A DNA stretch of 64,000 bases from Prorocentrum cordatum (GCA_963575745.1 CAUYUJ010001751.1:27501-91500); one strand, 5' to 3'. Positions 1 through 9,850 are shown, counted from the stretch's first letter. Notes: generated by a model from the letters alone, not told the origin. Program-made: numbers and translations.

Positions 1-28
1 TTGCAGGAGGATCCACCAAGCCTGCCAT
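1..28 (-). CDS. Cys-rich protein, array copy 0 (5' end only)
   Basis: This is the first nine codons of the gene described at 739-1398, cut by the window edge. The ATG (positions 28-26) is at the same place in the unit as in the three complete copies. Its leader is slightly more diverged than the others, including one extra change in the spliced-leader relict. Confidence 0.75.
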
Positions 29-107
29 CCCTACGGGATCCTGGTGGATACGAGTCCTTGCTAGGTGCGCGCCGCAAGGAAAACTGTCGCTCGTCTTGAG
101 CAAGACC

Positions 108-129
108 CTTGAGCCAAAATAGCTGCAGA
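108..129 (-). other. Relict spliced leader, array copy 0
   Basis: Read on the minus strand, the 22 nt match the dinoflagellate SL at about 19 positions, ending in TTTTGGCTCAAG. It lies 80 nt upstream of the ATG of copy 0. A shorter, second SL-like end (TCTTGCTCAAG) follows directly downstream. Confidence 0.85.
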
Positions 130-738
130 ATTAAGAGCCCGAGGGCCAGAGGGAGGGGTCACCTCCGACGTGTGGATGTTTCGACGTGTACCTCTGGAGC
201 TCTCGACGCCAACATTGGCATTCGAAGCGGGCACCCAGATATCCACAGGCGAGACAACCCAACTTCTACGTACCCCCTCCTCCCTTCCCAAGGCAACCGA
301 CCGACGCCGTCAACTACAAAGACCACCGTGCGAGAATCCCTCGATGCTGAAATCCTCACTTGCGCACGTAGTGCCCTGGCTCTTTTGTCCGTGAGCGTCT
401 GAGCGTGGGCGAGTCTGAGCGTGAGTACGACTGAGCGTGAGTGAGTCCGAGCTCGAGCGTTCCCCTCTGCTGTTCTCTGCTGTTCTCTGCTGTGGGACGG
501 GGAGGGTGCAGCAGCCAAGGAGTGGAAGCACGAGGGGCCGCAATCATCTCGAGGACAAGCTGAGTTTCGTTCGCACCGTGGCGCAGCGTGTCAAAAAAAG
601 GCACGATGACGGGCGCGTCAGACTATGGCATCAATCGAAACACCGGTAGCCCTCTCGTATTGGAGGTCCGCCCACGTTCGAATACTCAATATGTGGCTTG
701 TGTGCGTCAAGCCCTGCCTGGACTCCCCCGCGCGTGCC

Positions 739-1398
739 TCACGGAACGATGTCTTTGGCGCAGCAGACACACTTCTTCGCGCCCTGCTCTGGCGGGATCT
801 TGACTTGCGTGTAGATGCACAGGCGCGTCTCCACAGACTGCATGCAGACATTGTCGCCGCTGCAAAGGCCGGCCGTGCACTTCGTCATGCCGTTGCCCGC
901 CCCGGGCCACTCGTTCTTCTCGTTCAGGCCCATGGACCCCTCGACGATCAAGAACTTCTGGCATCCTGCAATCATCGGGCGATCCAAAGCCTTCAGACCG
1001 TTGCAGCCATACCCGCCGCAGAAGATGTAGGTGCACCACCAGGTGTCCCCGAAGATCGCCTGGTACTCGACGTCCCCCTTCTTCTTGCTCATGCCACCTC
1101 CAGGCACCAGGGGCGTGTTGAAGCAGACGCACTTCGGCGCGCCATCCACGGGTGGGCACTGGCACTGCGCCGTCTGGTTCATCTGAAAGTTGAGGCAAGC
1201 GCAGAGACCGTCGTCGTTCATCAACGACGTCGTGTTGCAGGTCGCCTTCTGGGTCAGGTCCTCGACGTCGGAACCGCACAGGGGGTCCTTCCAGTCTCCC
1301 CAGCCACAGCCTCCGCAGCAAATGTAGATGAACCACTTGTTCTTCTCGATCAGGTCGGGGCCCTTCAGGTTTGCAGGAGGATCCACCAAGCCTGCCAT
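739..1398 (-). CDS. Cys-rich duplicated-domain protein, copy 1
   Basis: Predicted 219-aa protein with about 22 cysteines and no obvious signal peptide or membrane span. It has two similar halves. Each opens with an aromatic/Cys-Gly-Gly block (YICCGGCGWGDW in half 1, YIFCGGYGCNG in half 2), continues with spaced single cysteines, and ends in a KCVC motif (KCVCFNT, KCVCCAK). This looks like an internal duplication. I chose the ATG at 1398 because a 4-bp insertion just upstream, present only in this copy, breaks every longer reading frame, while all copies share this start and stop. Function is unknown to me; disulfide-rich or metal-binding roles are only guesses. Copy 1 differs from 2 and 3 by Cys/Tyr and Arg/Cys changes. 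Confidence 0.85.
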   Translation of the reverse strand: MAGLVDPPANLKGPDLIEKNKWFIYICCGGCGWGDWKDPLCGSDVEDLTQKATCNTTSLMNDDGLCACLNFQMNQTAQCQCPPVDGAPKCVCFNTPLVPGGGMSKKKGDVEYQAIFGDTWWCTYIFCGGYGCNGLKALDRPMIAGCQKFLIVEGSMGLNEKNEWPGAGNGMTKCTAGLCSGDNVCMQSVETRLCIYTQVKIPPEQGAKKCVCCAKDIVP

Positions 1399-1481
1399 CC
1401 CTACGGGATCCTTCCTGGTGGATACGAGTCCTTGCCAGGTGCGCGCCGCAAGGAGGACAGTCGCTCGTCTTGAGCAAGACC

Positions 1482-1503
1482 CTTGAGCCAAAATGGCTGC
1501 AGA
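1482..1503 (-). other. Relict spliced leader, array copy 1
   Basis: The minus strand reads GCAGCCATTTTGGCTCAAG inside a 22-nt match to the dinoflagellate SL (about 20 of 22). It lies 83 nt upstream of the ATG at 1398. Immediately downstream (1480-1469) is TCTTGCTCAAG, which resembles a second, older SL 3' end. The TTCTGCAG just upstream could serve as the present trans-splice acceptor. Confidence 0.92.
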
Positions 1504-2112
1504 ATTAAGAGCCCGAGGGCCAGAGGGAGGGGGCACCTCCGACGTGTGGATGTTTCGGCGTGTGTTTCTGGAGCTCTTGATGTTAATGTTCGCATTCGAA
1601 GCGGGCACCCAGATATCCACAGGCGAGACAACCCAACTTCTACGTACCCCCTCATCCCTTCCCAAGGCAACCGACCGACGCCGTCAACTACAAAGACCAC
1701 TGTGCGAGAATCCCTCGATGGTCAAATCCTCACTTGCGCACGTAGTGCCCTGGCTCTTTTGTCCGTGAGCGTCTGAGCGTGGGCGAGTCTGAGCGTGAGT
1801 ACGACTGAGCGTGAGTGAGTCCGAGCTCGAGCGTTCCCCTCTGCTGTTCTCTGCTGTTCTCTGCTGTGGGACGGGGAGGGTGCAGCAGCCAAGGAGTGGA
1901 AGCACGAGGAGCCGCAATCATCTCGAGGACAAGCTGAGTTTCGTTCGCACCGTGGCGCAGCGTGTCAAAAAAAGGCACGATGACGGGCGCGTCAGACTAT
2001 GGCATCAATCGAAACACCGGTAGCCCTCTCGTATTGGAGGTCCGCCCACGTTCAAATGCTCAATATGTGGCTTGTGTGCGTCAAGCCCTGCCTGGACTCC
2101 CCCGCGCGTGCC

Positions 2113-2772
2113 TCACGGAACGATGTCCTTGGCGCAGCAGACACACTTCTTCGCGCCCTGCTCTGGCGGGATCTTGACTTGCGTGTAGATGCACAGGCAC
2201 GTCTCCACAGACTGCATGCAGACATTGTCGCCGCTGCAGAGGCCAGCCGTGCACTTCGCCATGCCGTTGCCCGCCCCGGGCCACTCGTTCTTCTCGTTCA
2301 GGCCCATGGACCCCTCGACGATCAAGAACTTCTGGTATCCTGCAATCATCGGGCGATCCAAAGCCTTCAGACCGTTGCAGCCATACCCGCCGCAGAAGAT
2401 GTAGGTGTACCACCAGGTGTCCCCGAAGATCGCCTGGTACTCGACGTCCCCCTTCTTCTTGCTCATGCCACCTCCAGGCACCAGGGGCGTGTTGAAGCAG
2501 ACGCACTTCGGCGCGCCATCCACGGGTGGGCACTGGCACTGCGCCGTCTGGTTCATCTGAAAGTTGAGGCAAGCGCAGAGACCGTCGTCGTTCATCAACG
2601 ACGTCGTGTTGCAGGTCGCCTTCTGGGTCAGGTCCTCGACGTCGGAGCCGCACAGGGGGTCCTTCCAGTCTCCCCAGCCACAGCCTCCGCAGCAAATGTA
2701 GATGAACCACTTGTTCTTCTCGATCAGGTCGGGGCCCTTCAGGTTTGCAGGAGGATCCACCAAGCCTGCCAT
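2113..2772 (-). CDS. Cys-rich duplicated-domain protein, copy 2
   Basis: Same 219-aa product as copy 1, full length with no disruption. Relative to copy 1 it has Tyr instead of Cys in the WWxTYIF and IAGxQKF positions, Cys instead of Arg before LCIYTQ, and Ala for Thr in NGMxKC. Most differences affect cysteines, so the number of Cys varies between paralogues. The frame is open to 2847 upstream, but the shared ATG is preferred. Expression would be by polycistronic transcription and SL trans-splicing, inferred from the array structure. Confidence 0.87.
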   Translation of the reverse strand: MAGLVDPPANLKGPDLIEKNKWFIYICCGGCGWGDWKDPLCGSDVEDLTQKATCNTTSLMNDDGLCACLNFQMNQTAQCQCPPVDGAPKCVCFNTPLVPGGGMSKKKGDVEYQAIFGDTWWYTYIFCGGYGCNGLKALDRPMIAGYQKFLIVEGSMGLNEKNEWPGAGNGMAKCTAGLCSGDNVCMQSVETCLCIYTQVKIPPEQGAKKCVCCAKDIVP

Positions 2773-2851
2773 CCCTACGGGATCCTGGTGGATACGAGTC
2801 CTTGCTAGGTGCGCGCCGCAAGGAGGACAGTCGCTCGTCTTGAGCAAGACC

Positions 2852-2873
2852 CTTAAGCCAAAATGGCTGCAGA
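2852..2873 (-). other. Relict spliced leader, array copy 2
   Basis: Same position in the unit as copy 1. One extra C-to-T change gives GGCTTAAG at its 3' end. The second, shorter SL-like end follows downstream. Confidence 0.88.
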
Positions 2874-3483
2874 ATTAAGAGCCCGAGGGCCAGAGGGAGG
2901 GGGCACCTCCGACGTGTGGATGTTTCGGCGTGTGTTTCTGGAGCTCTTGATGTTAAGTAATGTTCGCATTCGAAGCGGGCACCCAGATATCCACAGGCGA
3001 GACAACCCAACTTCTACGTACCCCCTCATCCCTTCCCAAGGCAACCGACCGACGCCGTCAACTACAAAGACCACCGTGCGAGAATCCCTCGATGCTGAAA
3101 TCCTCACTTGCGCACATAGTGCCCTGGCTCTTTTGTCTGTGAGTGTCTGAGCGTGGGCGAGTCTGAGCGTCAGTACGACTGAGCGTGAGTGAGTCCGAGT
3201 TCGAGCGATGCTCTCTGTTCTCTGCTGTTCTCTGCTGTGGGACGGGGAGGGTGCAGCAGCCAAGGAGTGGAAGCAAGAGGAGCCGCAATCATCTCGAGGA
3301 CACGCTGAATTTCGTTCGCACCGTGGCGCAGCGTGTCAAAAAAAGGTACGATGAAGGGTGCGCCAGACTCAGGCATCCGTCGAAAAACCGGCAGTCCTCT
3401 CGTATTGGAGGTCCGCCCACGTTCGAATGCTCAATATGTGGCTTGTGTGCGTCATTCCCTGCCTGGACTCCCCCGCGCGTGCC

Positions 3484-4143
3484 TCACGGAACGATGTCCT
3501 TGGCGCAGCAGACACACTTCTTCGCGCCCTGCTCTGGCGGGATCTTGACTTGCGTGTAGATGCACAGGCACGTCTCCACAGACTGCATGCAGACATTGTC
3601 GCCGCTGCAGAGGCCAGCCGTGCACTTCGTCATGCCGTTGCCCGCCCCGGGCCACTCGTTCTTCTCGTTCAGGCCCATGGACCCCTCGACGATCAAGAAC
3701 TTCTGGTATCCTGCAATCATCGGGCGATCCAAAGCCTTCAGACCGTTGCAGCCATACCCGCCGCAGAAGATGTAGGTGTACCACCAGGTGTCCCCGAAGA
3801 TCGCCTGGTACTCGACGTCCCCCTTCTTCTTGCTCATGCCACCTCCAGGCACCAGGGGCGTGTTGAAGCAGACGCACTTCGGCGCGCCATCCACGGGTGG
3901 GCACTGGCACTGCGCCGTCTGGTTCATCTGAAAGTTGAGGCAAGCGCAGAGACCGTCGTCGTTCATCAACGACGTCGTGTTGCAGGTCGCCTTCTGGGTC
4001 AGGTCCTCGACGTCGGAGCCGCACAGGGGGTCCTTCCAGTCTCCCCAGCCACAGCCTCCGCAGCAAATGTAGATGAACCACTTGTTCTTCTCGATCAGGT
4101 CGGGGCCCTTCAGGTTTGCAGGAGGATCCACCAAGCCTGCCAT
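3484..4143 (-). CDS. Cys-rich duplicated-domain protein, copy 3
   Basis: Intact 219-aa copy, almost identical to copy 2 and differing from it by Thr in NGMTKC. Its leader carries the same SL relict. It is the most upstream complete copy on the minus strand; beyond it the repeat fades. Confidence 0.87.
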   Translation of the reverse strand: MAGLVDPPANLKGPDLIEKNKWFIYICCGGCGWGDWKDPLCGSDVEDLTQKATCNTTSLMNDDGLCACLNFQMNQTAQCQCPPVDGAPKCVCFNTPLVPGGGMSKKKGDVEYQAIFGDTWWYTYIFCGGYGCNGLKALDRPMIAGYQKFLIVEGSMGLNEKNEWPGAGNGMTKCTAGLCSGDNVCMQSVETCLCIYTQVKIPPEQGAKKCVCCAKDIVP

Positions 4144-4222
4144 CCCTACGGGATCCTGGTGGATACGAGTCCTTGCTAGGTGCGCGCCGCAAGGAGGACA
4201 GTCGCTCGTCTTGAGCAAGACC

Positions 4223-4244
4223 CTTAAGCCAAAATGGCTGCAGA
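4223..4244 (-). other. Relict spliced leader, array copy 3
   Basis: Same 22-nt SL relict as in copy 2, including the TTAAG variant, 80 nt upstream of the copy-3 ATG. Confidence 0.88.
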
Positions 4245-4370
4245 ATTAAGAGCCCGAGGGCCAGAGGGAGGGGGCACCTCCGACGTGTGGATGTTTCGGC
4301 GTGTGTTTCTGGAGCTCTTGATGTTAATGTTCGCATTCGAAGCGGGCACCAAGATATCCACGGCGACACG

Positions 4371-4860
4371 ACCCAGCTTCTACGTACCCCCTCCCCCCTT
4401 CCCAAGGCAACCGACCGACGCCGCCAACTACAAAGACCACCGTGCGATAATCATTCGCAAAACGTTGGTAAAACCGCGGCCCCAGAAGAAGACGGACCAG
4501 CACGCCATAGAGGCTGTCTTCTTAGAAGACCCAGTCACCTGAGAGAACCACTGGAGGCTGCAGTCCCAACGTGCTGACGTCGTGCTCTGGCACTTTCCTC
4601 TGCGAGCGTCCGAGCGTGGGCGGAGCTTGAGCACGAGCAAGACAGAGTGTGTGCGAGTCCGAGCGCGAGCACTGCCTCCTGCAGCTCTCTGCTGCACTCC
4701 GCTGCTCTATATATGCTGCTGCTCTGTTGCTCTCTGCTGTTCTCCGCTGCTCTCTGTGGCTCTCTGCCGGTTTCCATCCAGTCCCCCCCCCTCCCCGCTC
4801 AACCCAACAACCTCCTCCTCCTCATCATCCTCCATTCCTTTTCCTTATGAATAGCTTCTC
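4371..4860. other. Diverged edge of the array and CT-rich tract
   Basis: The first part still resembles the array spacer (CCAAGGCAACCGACCGACGC, the GAGCGT block and CTCTGCTG repeats up to about 4765), with insertions and divergence. It passes into a CCTCC-rich stretch that borders the next repeat. No gene seen. Confidence 0.6.
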
Positions 4861-5740
4861 CCCGTCGCACCCCGAGGACAGCTTTTAGGGCGGGCCGGGC
4901 GTTCCGCCTGAGACTTCTTCACCATCTATGACCCTGCCGTTTAAAAATTGGCAACAGCTTCACAGATGGAGGGCGGGTGGCTTTCAAAATGTGGCTCTCG
5001 CTTTAGCGCGGCGCACATTCGTTCTAAACATTTGCAAGCGCTTCACGGATTGAGGGCGGGTGGCTTTCAAAATGTGGATCTCGCCTTAGCGCGGCGCACA
5101 TTCGTTTAAAACATGCAAGAGTTTCACACATTGAGGGCGGGTCGTTTTCAAAATGTGGCTCTCGCCTTCGCGCCGCGCGCAGTCGTTCAACAAATTATAA
5201 GAGCTTCATGGATTGAGGGCGGCTCCATTTCAAAATGTGGTTCTCGCCTCAGTGCTGCGCACATTCGTATTACAACATTGCAAGAGTTCACGGATTGAAT
5301 GCGGTTCATTTTCAACATGTGGCTCTCGCTCAGCACCGCGCGCATTCGTTTGCCAAATTTGCAAGGGTTGGATGGATCCCCATCATCAACGTACCAAGAA
5401 TGGTGTGTTGAACGGATTCAGGATTATGCAGGTGCAACGTTACGTTGGTTCGCTGTGTTGAAGTCCCATGGATGGCTTTTTGGCACGATCCAGGATCGTC
5501 AATACGCAATAGTCAGGTTGATCCGTGGTGTGGGATCCCGAGAACAATGTTTTGGCATGCTTCACCTCAAAGTCTTCTAACAGTTGTCTTCCAACGAGGC
5601 AGCTCCTTGAATGGGAATGAACCGTTGTCGGGGCCTATGACCAAGGAGCTTGGAGGGAGGGTATATTCCGACGTCGTTGATGGCGCTTGGGTTTACACTG
5701 GTCTTCCTCCTCCTCTAAATCCTCGACTGGGGGGGGCCTG
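4861..5740 (+). repeat. Dispersed ~0.9-kb element K, copy 1, with 82-bp internal repeats
   Basis: The core holds five imperfect ~82-bp tandem repeats (start points near 4958, 5041, 5122, 5204 and 5286) sharing GGATTGAGGGCGG and TTTCAAAATGTGGCTCTCGC. They are followed by two ~70-bp repeats around CCCATGGATGG and GATCCCGAGAACA, and by the end block CTTGGGTTTACACTGGTC. The same order recurs at 9851-10745. Both copies start and end in CTC-rich DNA. No ORF is shared, so it is probably a non-coding, non-autonomous element. Confidence 0.75.
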
Positions 5741-5976
5741 CGCTCAGGGGAGGCTGCAACACCGCTCAACAATGTACTGCCAACCAAACCTGCAGTGTGG
5801 GCCCTCTCCATTGTTCTGTGCACTTCAGCTTTGGCTTCGACTTCAGCTGTGGGTGCACCGTGAAGCGCCTCTGGGCCAGCTCACCAGACTCGAATTTTCC
5901 GCTTGAACGGGTGCCCGAGCGCCCCCCCCTCCCGCCCCCTAACTCCTCGAGGCCCTAGCGCGCCCCCCAATGTGAA

Positions 5977-6125
5977 GTCGGGCATGTCCTCCTACAGGCG
6001 GATAGTGGACGAAAAAAGAGTCAAACCCAAATTGAAGAATAGTGAATAATCAACAATAGTAGGGAGCGTCCACAGGCCATTTGTTCTATTCTTGCATATT
6101 CCTCCTGTAGAGGGACATGCCCGAC
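5977..6125. mobile_element. TIR element family A (MITE-like), copy 1
   Basis: The ends are inverted repeats: GTCGGGCATGTCCTCCTACA on the left and its complement CTGTAGAGGGACATGCCCGAC on the right, with one mismatch over about 22 bp. The 149-bp element is AT-richer inside than its surroundings and has no ORF. At least four other copies with the same ends lie in the window. Confidence 0.85.
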
Positions 6126-6849
6126 TCAACCCCAATGTGGCAATTAGAATCTGACCCTTCATGCAACCTGCTTGGCATGGGGACGGAACCCGCGGGTTCT
6201 TTCTGTGACGGCGTGAGGCCGCTCGTCGAGGAGAGGCCCACCTGAGCCAACGTGGCTGCAGCGAGAGCAAGCGGCAAACTCGATCGCCTCGGACCTTTTG
6301 TTGGGCCATCTTGACGCCATCTTGGGCCATCTTAGGGCCTTTTTGGGCCGCTGTTCGGGGCTACCCTTCATACAATTCTGCCGCAGGCGCCGGACACTTT
6401 GCGGAAAGACTGTCCGCACGCCGTCCGGGCGCAAGCCCAGCGGGGGCATTCCCCGCTGCTGGGGCTGCGCTCGCGGTCGCGAGCTGCGCGCGCTCGCCCT
6501 AGGCTTTGCGGTCTTCTGTCGCGATGCTCAACTGGGCGACGAAAAGAAACGGGCCTTCCGCGAGATGGCATAGCGAACTTAGGCGCTGGCTTACACGGGC
6601 CGCCAGCGCGACACGCCACACTGGAAACGAGGGCGCTTACGCGCGACCTTACGCTGGCAGCTTACGCTGGAGTGGACTCAGTTTGCTTTGCAGAGTGTCT
6701 CTCTGGCGGCCCAGCTTCGACATCTTATAGGAGGGGCCAGCGAGCTTGCCTCGCTGCTGTAGAGAGACTGGCGGCCCCCCACACTGACGACCCACCACCA
6801 CCACCACCACCACCTCTAAATCCTCCTCCCCTTCCTCCCTCCGCAGACC
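6126..6849. other. No recognisable feature
   Basis: GC-rich sequence with overlapping open frames on both strands but no domain, conserved motif or repeat that I recognise. A short CCA-rich tract lies at about 6793-6815. Confidence 0.5.
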
Positions 6850-6971
6850 CCCGACGTCTGGATTCTTTCATAACGTGACCCTCAAAGTCTGGACCCCTTC
6901 CCGGGGACCGGTTTTTCATCCCGAGTCGTTGTTCAACAGTCTCGAGGCCCGACGAGGTCCCCTGGAGAACG

Positions 6972-6975
<4 letters not shown>
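6850..6975 (+). repeat. Dispersed repeat family D, copy 1, followed by poly(A)
   Basis: The block GTCTGGACCCCTTCCCGGGG, ACCGGTTTTTCATCC and GAGTCGTT recurs at 26390-26520 (+), 28940-29031 (-), 31085-31225 (-) and 41683-41820 (+). This copy is followed by 31 A residues at about 6978-7008. The other copies have no tail, so it is unclear whether the poly(A) belongs to it. Confidence 0.65.
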
Positions 6976-7008
<33 letters not shown>

Positions 7009-7014
<6 letters not shown>

Positions 7015-7328
7015 GTCGTGATTTCTTCACGACGCGAGGGGGTCTGGGTATCCTTTTCCTTCAGCCCGCGATGTTCCTGCTGGCTGTGAAGACAAAAACG
7101 CGCCTACCCCAAAGAACAGCAAACTTATACCTGCTTGAGAGGCGTCTGCCCTCTGGGCGCAAACGAGTTCGTGGAGAGCTCTCTTGGCCGACACCCCTCT
7201 TGGCAGGCCCAAGTGCCACGCTAGTTACACAGCGATCGAGTAGGGGGTGGAAGTACATGGCACAGTTCGCAGATCTACGGAGCACTGCAGAGATGGTCCG
7301 AATATTCGACGGGAAGCCCATCTTTGAC
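7009..7328. other. No recognisable feature
   Basis: Begins with CTCCCGTCGTGATTTCTTCA, which resembles a block at 32526. The rest shows no coding signal beyond chance open frames. Confidence 0.45.
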
Positions 7329-7494
7329 TACCTACCAGACCACCACAACCCAACCCGAAGACCCGAATTTCGGGTTGGGGGGGGGTACGGGTTCCCCATG
7401 TGTTTGTCCGGTGTTCCACGAACCCCCCCCCGCACTGGAAATGGAGGGCAAATTGAGGCCTCCGGGTTGGGTTGGGGTGGTTTGGTGGGTGGTG
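7329..7494. mobile_element. Hairpin/TIR element C
   Basis: Left arm CCAGACCACCACAACCCAAC and right arm GTTGGGTTGGGGTGGTTTGG are imperfect inverted repeats of about 35 bp, enclosing about 90 bp. It has no ORF and is likely a solo TIR element. Only one copy was seen in the window. Confidence 0.65.
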
Positions 7495-7513
7495 AATCTT
7501 GGGGTTCCATCGC

Positions 7514-7641
7514 TGGCCATCGCTCGGACGTCCATTCCCTGTGCTTTTTTCGGTTTCGTGCGTGGTTCCTTCGCCGAACGATCAAGGATGCTCCTCGATG
7601 ACCCTCGCCGAGAACAAATGCACCACGTCCGAGCGATGCCA
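7514..7641. mobile_element. TIR element family B, copy 1
   Basis: It starts TGGCCATCGCTCGGACGT and ends ACGTCCGAGCGATGCCA, inverted repeats of about 17 bp. The 128-bp interior carries a second inverted pair related to TTCGCCGA and GCTCCTCGATG. Closely related copies lie at 8641, 29033 and 37714. Confidence 0.85.
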
Positions 7642-7846
7642 GGATCGGTTCTGCAGTCGATCCCCTCCGAGGCGATGGCCGTGGGGCTCTGCAGAGCCGC
7701 GGGCCTGCTCCCGAGGGTGCCACCCTGCCTGCCTGCAGGCCCGACCCGACCTGGGCGCCAGCGGGCCGCTGGCACTGCCCCGGTAGGCCGGCCCCTCTCC
7801 GGGACGTCGCAGTCCCGCGCCTGCCGCATCGCGCTCTTTGGATTAA
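7642..7846. other. GC-rich spacer
   Basis: Short GC-rich gap between two TIR elements. Nothing recognisable. Confidence 0.4.
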
Positions 7847-8027
7847 GTCGGGCCTGTCCCCCTACAGGGGGATTTTCGACGAAAAATAAAACATACCCCA
7901 ACAATAATCAAAAAATAGTCCCAAAATAGTCTGGGGACTATTTTTTATTCTTTTTTACCCTTTTGGAATATTTTTTGAGTATTTTTATTTGTCGTCGAAA
8001 ATCCCCCTGTAGGGGGACACGCCCGAC
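7847..8027. mobile_element. TIR element family A, copy 2 (near-perfect long hairpin)
   Basis: Both ends read GTCGGGCSTGTCCCCCTACA inward, and the inverted match continues through GGGGGATTTTCGACGA for about 40-45 bp. The interior is AT-rich with ACTATT/AATAGT repeats. The outer bases TTAA on the left and ATAA on the right may include the target duplication. Confidence 0.9.
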
Positions 8028-8029
8028 AT

Positions 8030-8255
8030 AATCTTTGGGGCGCACGGGGACGTGCTGCTGCTCTGTGTCATCCTTGGAGGCGCGCGTCCGACGCGAACAT
8101 GCAGGATGCCTATCCTGTAGTAGATCGTTTCCCGGGCGGCGTGGCCAGAAAGCACCCGCCACGACGCGTCTACTGCAGGATTTCTCGGCGCACGCGTCGC
8201 CCCCGAGGGGGCGACGCACACACAGTGCAAGCACGTTGGGGTGACGCCGACTCCT
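8030..8255 (+). repeat. Dispersed repeat family H, copy 1
   Basis: Contains CCTTGGAGGC and GCGTCCGACGCGAAC, then the short perfect hairpin GCGTCGCCCCCGAG/GGGGCGACGC near 8197-8220, then GGTGACGCCGACT. The same block order appears at 38785-38970 and again in the duplicated copy at 39985-40170. No ORF is shared. Confidence 0.65.
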
Positions 8256-8640
8256 GGTTGGGCTCTGCAGCATGGCTGCTGCTGGCCCCTGTTTCGACGA
8301 CGCGCGAGCCCTCGTTTCCGATGCAGCCCGCAGCGACAAACCTTGCACTCGTGTTGCTTCCTCGGGGGGCCTGGTCTGCCCCGTCGCGCCCCTGATCCGC
8401 GTCGAATCCAGGTCGGAACCGTCACGTCCGCGCCGAACCCGCGTCGATCCCACTCCAAATCCGCGCCGCATCAGCATCGAGCAAAAACGGGCGAAGGAGG
8501 AGGAGACACCGCTTTTCGGGGGGGGGGGCACGCGAGGCCCCTCGAGCATGCCACGCGACGCCCGCTCTGGCACGATCTCTATCGGGTGCCGGCCCCGCCC
8601 GGCGGAAGCGAAGGGGGGCTAGGCCCGAGCGGCGCAGGAC
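8256..8640. other. No recognisable feature
   Basis: GC-rich, with repeated GTCGAATCC/GTCGATCC-like words related to the 12.1-12.3 and 31.2-31.4 kb blocks. No gene supported. Confidence 0.4.
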
Positions 8641-8771
8641 TGGCCATCGCTCGGACGTCCATTCCCTGTGTTTTTTTCTGTTTCACGCGTGGCTTCTTCG
8701 CCGAGTGATCAAGGAGGCTCCTCGATGGCCCTCGCCGAGAAAAAAAAAATGCACACGCCCGAGCGATGCCA
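8641..8771. mobile_element. TIR element family B, copy 2
   Basis: Same ends as copy 1 (TGGCCATCGCTCGGACGT and CCGAGCGATGCCA), 131 bp long. It includes a T-rich run after the left end and an A-rich run before the right end, which can pair with each other. Confidence 0.85.
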
Positions 8772-8967
8772 GGAGGAGGGGGGGAGGGGAAGAGGGGCGC
8801 CCACGCGCGCTCCCTGCACGATGGGCAAAGCGCCAGGGACCCCCCGGGGCCCCCGACCCTCTGGGGAGGGAAGCTGCCCTGGGCGGGGCCCTCGGCACCC
8901 TCTCGGGGGCCGCGCGAGGCCCCCCCCCCGCAGGCGCCGCGCCACTGCACGCCCTCCGACCTCGGAG

Positions 8968-9190
8968 GCTCCACGGAGGCCTCCCAGACGGGGACCGAGC
9001 GGACGGGCTCGAGGCATCGCGCCGCACCGCCAGTGCATGGCCGATGCATCGCCGATGCAGCGGGGATCAATCGGCGAGGCGTCGGCGCGGGAACGCACGG
9101 GCCCCACCTCGAGCCGAATCCGGCGACGCATCGGCGGTGCGGGGCGATCCTCCTCCGGCCCCATCTGCTCGGGCACCAGCTGGGAGGCCT
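8968..9190. mobile_element. Long inverted-repeat element J, copy 1
   Basis: The left arm begins GGAGGCCTCCCAGACGGGG. The right arm, read in reverse, begins TAGGCCTCCCAGCTGGTGC. The arms stay alignable over about 60 bp into GCCGCACCGCC and GCCCCGCACCGCC. The centre repeats GATGCATCGCCGATGC. A related element lies at 41424-41600. Confidence 0.7.
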
Positions 9191-9340
9191 AGACCCCAGG
9201 GGGCTGCCGTCGACCCCACGCGGTTTCTCGGCCCCGTGCCCTGGCGCTGCTCTCCGTGGGCACCCCCCGCGCGGCCGAGATGCCGCGGGCCTGCCAGAGG
9301 CTCGCTGGAGTGATCGCGGGATGCGCGCCTCACCGTACCT

Positions 9341-9850
9341 ATCTCCCTCCTCCTCCCCCTCCTGCCTCCTCCTCCTCCCCCTCCTCCTCCTCCTGCCCCT
9401 CCTGCCTCCTTATCCTCCTCCTCCTCCTCCTCCTCCTCCTCCTCCTTCTCCTCCTTCTCCTCCTTCTCCTCCTTCTCCCCCTCCTCCTCCCCGATCTCTT
9501 GCTCCACACGCGGAGGCGGAAGCCCTGGAGCGCGCAGGATGGGAGCGAGAAGGCGAGGAAGGCGGAGGGAAGGAGCAACAGGAGGACGGGGAGAACGATG
9601 AGAAGGGAGGGGGGGTCTCTCCCTCCTCCCTCCTCCCTCCTCCCTCCTCTCCCTCCCTTCCTCCCTCCTCCTTCCCTCCCTCCCTCCCTCCCTCCCTCCC
9701 TCCCCTCCCTCCCTCCCTCCCTCTCCCTCTCCCTCCCCTCCTCCTCCTCCTCCTCCTCCTCCTCCTCCTCCTCCTCCTTCTCATCCTCCAATTCTTCCTC
9801 CTCCGCCACGATTCCCTCTTCTTCTTCTTCCTCCTCCTCCTCGATCCACT
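9341..9850. repeat. (TCC)n-type microsatellite, interrupted
   Basis: Two tracts of TCC/CTC repeats (about 9341-9495 and 9620-9845) flank a short GC-rich stretch. The long Ser/Pro/Leu or Glu/Arg/Gly open frames here are products of the triplet repeat. Confidence 0.95.

Larger units (their letters stand above)
1..4370 (-). repeat. Head-to-tail tandem gene array, ~1.37-kb unit
   Basis: The motif TTGCAGGAGGATCC recurs at 1, 1371, 2745 and 4116, giving unit lengths of 1370, 1374 and 1371 bp. Each unit holds one minus-strand gene, its 5' leader with a spliced-leader relict, and an intergenic spacer. The spacer carries repeats of GAGCGT and of CTCTGCTGTT. Units are nearly identical, with few substitutions and 4-bp indels (near 1411 and 2955) that lie outside the coding region. 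The array enters from the left edge (partial unit) and decays into diverged sequence after about 4370. Tandem, same-direction arrays are typical of dinoflagellate genes. Confidence 0.95.
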
